Positions 62,530 to 64,000 of a DNA stretch of 64,000 nucleotides are shown piece after piece; positions within the stretch are counted from its first letter, which is position 1, and each line of letters begins with the position of its first letter. The translations under genes and the position numbers were made by a program. The notes below the pieces were generated by a model. It was not told the DNA's origin, searched no databases, and worked only from the letters and a program-made list of their open reading frames with translations. Origin of the DNA: Salmonella bongori NCTC 12419 (GTDB taxonomy: Bacteria; Pseudomonadota; Gammaproteobacteria; Enterobacterales; Enterobacteriaceae); assembly GCF_000252995.1 (NCBI RefSeq), contig NC_015761.1, positions 1,922,001-1,986,000 on the forward strand, given 5' to 3'.

Positions 62530-63327
62530 ATGATTAAGTGGCCCTGGAAAGCACAAGAAATAACCCAGAACGTAGACTGGCCCTGGGATGATGCGCTAGC
62601 GATTCCTCTTCTGGTAAACCTCACCGCGCAAGAAAAGGCCCGGCTCATTGCGCTGGCAGAGCGTTTTTTACAGCAAAAAAGACTGGTAGCACTACAGGGC
62701 TTTGAGCTCGACTCATTGAAAAGCACGCGTATTGCCTTGATTTTTTGCCTGCCGATCCTGGAGCTTGGTATCGAGTGGCTTGATGGTTTTCATGAAGTAC
62801 TCATTTATCCCGCCCCCTTTGTTGTCGAAGATGAATGGGAAGATGATATAGGGCTGGTGCATAGCCAGCGTGTCGTACAATCGGGACAAAGCTGGCAACA
62901 AGGCCCCATCATTCTGAACTGGCTGGATATTCAGGATTCGTTCGATGCTTCTGGTTTCAACCTCATTATTCATGAGGTTGCACACAAGCTGGATATGCGT
63001 AATGGCGATCGCGCCAGCGGCATTCCGTTCATCCCGTTGCGCGATGTGGCTGGCTGGGAACATGACCTACACGCCGCAATGAACAATATTCAGGATGAAA
63101 TCGATTTGGTCGGCGAAAGCGCCGCCAGCATAGATGCTTATGCCGCCACCGATCCTGCAGAATGTTTTGCTGTCCTGTCAGAGTATTTTTTCAGCGCGCC
63201 AGAGCTATTTGCCCCACGTTTTCCGGCACTATGGCAGCGTTTTTGCCAGTTCTACCGTCAGGACCCGTCTCAGCGCTTACGGGCAAACCCGGGCGAGGGA
63301 GACAACAATGTAGAATCAGAACATTAA
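62530..63327 (+). CDS. mtfA: Zinc peptidase MtfA (YeeI), Mlc titration factor
   Basis: MtfA binds and inactivates the glucose repressor Mlc and has aminopeptidase activity. The 265-residue cytoplasmic protein has the metal motif HEVAHKLD in NLIIHEVAHKLDMRNGD, with a downstream acidic ligand in DPAECFAVLSEYFF, as in related zinc metallopeptidases. It lies between serU and asnT, the same order as in E. coli. Confidence 0.95.
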   Translation: MIKWPWKAQEITQNVDWPWDDALAIPLLVNLTAQEKARLIALAERFLQQKRLVALQGFELDSLKSTRIALIFCLPILELGIEWLDGFHEVLIYPAPFVVEDEWEDDIGLVHSQRVVQSGQSWQQGPIILNWLDIQDSFDASGFNLIIHEVAHKLDMRNGDRASGIPFIPLRDVAGWEHDLHAAMNNIQDEIDLVGESAASIDAYAATDPAECFAVLSEYFFSAPELFAPRFPALWQRFCQFYRQDPSQRLRANPGEGDNNVESEH

Positions 63328-63427
63328 TCCCCCACTTTGTGGGTTAATTAACCAGTTGAATTGACGCGTTAATTTTACTGTTGACACGTTATAACAGGCC
63401 CAGTATTATGCGCCTCGTTGAAACGAT

Positions 63428-63503
63428 TCCTCTGTAGTTCAGTCGGTAGAACGGCGGACTGTTAATCCGTATGTCACTGGTTCGAGTCCAGTCAGAGGAG
63501 CCA
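63428..63503 (+). tRNA. asnT: tRNA-Asn (anticodon GTT)
   Basis: This 76-base tRNA reads TCCTCTGTAGTTCAGTCGGT with anticodon GTT and an encoded CCA. It matches E. coli asnT, a frequent integration site (for example of the Yersinia high-pathogenicity island). Confidence 0.97.
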
Positions 63504-63664
63504 GATTCCTGTTTCTATGCGTCTCAGAATGTCTCAATAGTGTTTTGATTCAGAGAGTTAGCGTAGAAACTTGTCTCAGCGGATATTGATTTATCTCTCC
63601 GCATCAGGACAAATTGGTGGTCTGATTTAGGGTCATTTCAGTTCGATAATGGCGTGACCACCAT

Positions 63665-64000
63665 ATGTCCCTTACTGACAGCAAAATCCGCGCGACTAAA
63701 CCTTCAGCAACTCCCTTTAAACTGGCCGATTCCCAGGGTTTGTATCTGCTTATCAATCCGGGCGGCTCACGCCTCTGGTATCTCAAATACCGTTTTAACG
63801 GCAAAGAATCCCGCATTGCATTAGGCCCGTACCCTCAGGTTTCCCTGTCCGATGCCCGCCAGCAGCGCGAAGGTATTCGCAAACTTCTGGCCCAGAAAAT
63901 CAACTCCGCCCAGCAACGAACCGACGAACGGATTGCTCATTCTCCGGATAAATATTTTAGAGCCGTGGCGCTGGCCTGGCATAAGAGTAATAAAAAATGG
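63665..64000 (+). CDS. P4-type integrase, N-terminal part
   Basis: The frame is open from ATG 63665 to the window end, 112 codons. It reads MSLTDSKIRATKPSATPFKL, then ADSQGLYLLINPGGSRLWYL and GKESRIALGPYPQVSLSDAR. This is the DUF4102-type arm-binding domain that opens P4-family tyrosine integrases. The catalytic domain is outside. It starts 161 bases after asnT and points away from it, the standard layout of a tRNA-integrated island whose cargo would lie to the right. Confidence 0.92.
   Translation, partial: MSLTDSKIRATKPSATPFKLADSQGLYLLINPGGSRLWYLKYRFNGKESRIALGPYPQVSLSDARQQREGIRKLLAQKINSAQQRTDERIAHSPDKYFRAVALAWHKSNKKW

Overview
The window is enterobacterial chromosome, and gene content and order point to Salmonella enterica. 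It carries the E. coli/Salmonella flagellar regions II and IIIa/IIIb in the usual order. Salmonella-type features include flagellin lysine methylase fliB, D-cysteine desulfhydrase dcyD, the peptidoglycan endopeptidase ecgA, the porin ompS1 and an araH remnant. The central part of flagellin does not match the Typhimurium H:i flagellin I remember, so another serovar is likely. I do not name it.

Layout. 1-2.3 kb: motB (cut by the window edge), motA, flhC and flhD, with a 785-bp flhDC control region. 3-12.4 kb: uspC, the trehalose operon otsBA, an araH remnant, a DJ-1 family protein, two ferritins (ftnB, ftnA), yecJ/yecR/yecH, tyrP and yecA. 12.4-15.5 kb: an extra patch (hypothetical gene, ecgA, small membrane protein) next to a tRNA Gly-Cys-Leu cluster. 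16-24 kb: pgsA, uvrC, uvrY/sirA, yecF, sdiA and the cystine/D-cysteine genes tcyN, tcyL, dcyD, fliY. 24-31 kb: fliZ, fliA, fliB, fliC, then divergent fliDST. The amyA gene expected after fliT is missing. 31.4-34 kb: yedD, yedE, yedF and a small exported protein. 34.3-45.4 kb: fliE divergent from fliFGHIJK and fliLMNOPQR, many genes overlapping by 1-8 bases. 45.7-55.2 kb: rcsA, dsrB, yodD, the DsrA small RNA, mpgP, dgcQ, yodC, yedI, yedA, vsr, dcm, yedJ and a small membrane protein. 55.9-57.1 kb: ompS1.

The window holds most of the motility hierarchy. FlhDC is the master regulator, FliA is sigma-28, and FliZ/FliT adjust it. The basal body, switch, export apparatus, hook-length ruler, cap and filament follow. 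Three sigma-28 promoters (motA, fliC, fliD) fit TAAA-N15-GCCGATAA well. Opposing control is encoded here too: RcsA, with a good RcsAB box both before its own gene and in the flhD leader.

The most unusual part is 57.4-62.3 kb. It is an AT-rich island next to tRNA-Ser (serU), bounded on the left by a degraded partial copy of serU plus an exact 22-bp direct repeat and ending in a broken integrase. It encodes what I read as an OspC-family type III effector (ADP-riboxanase-like N-terminus) whose C-terminus is ten 25-residue DUF4116-like repeats instead of ankyrins. Its good start codon and ribosome site lie in a different frame from the body, separated by a run of ten A. This suggests either a frameshift mutation or expression through slippage. 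A second, unrecognised 183-residue protein lies opposite. Beyond serU come mtfA, asnT and the start of a P4-type integrase, so another element begins at the right edge.
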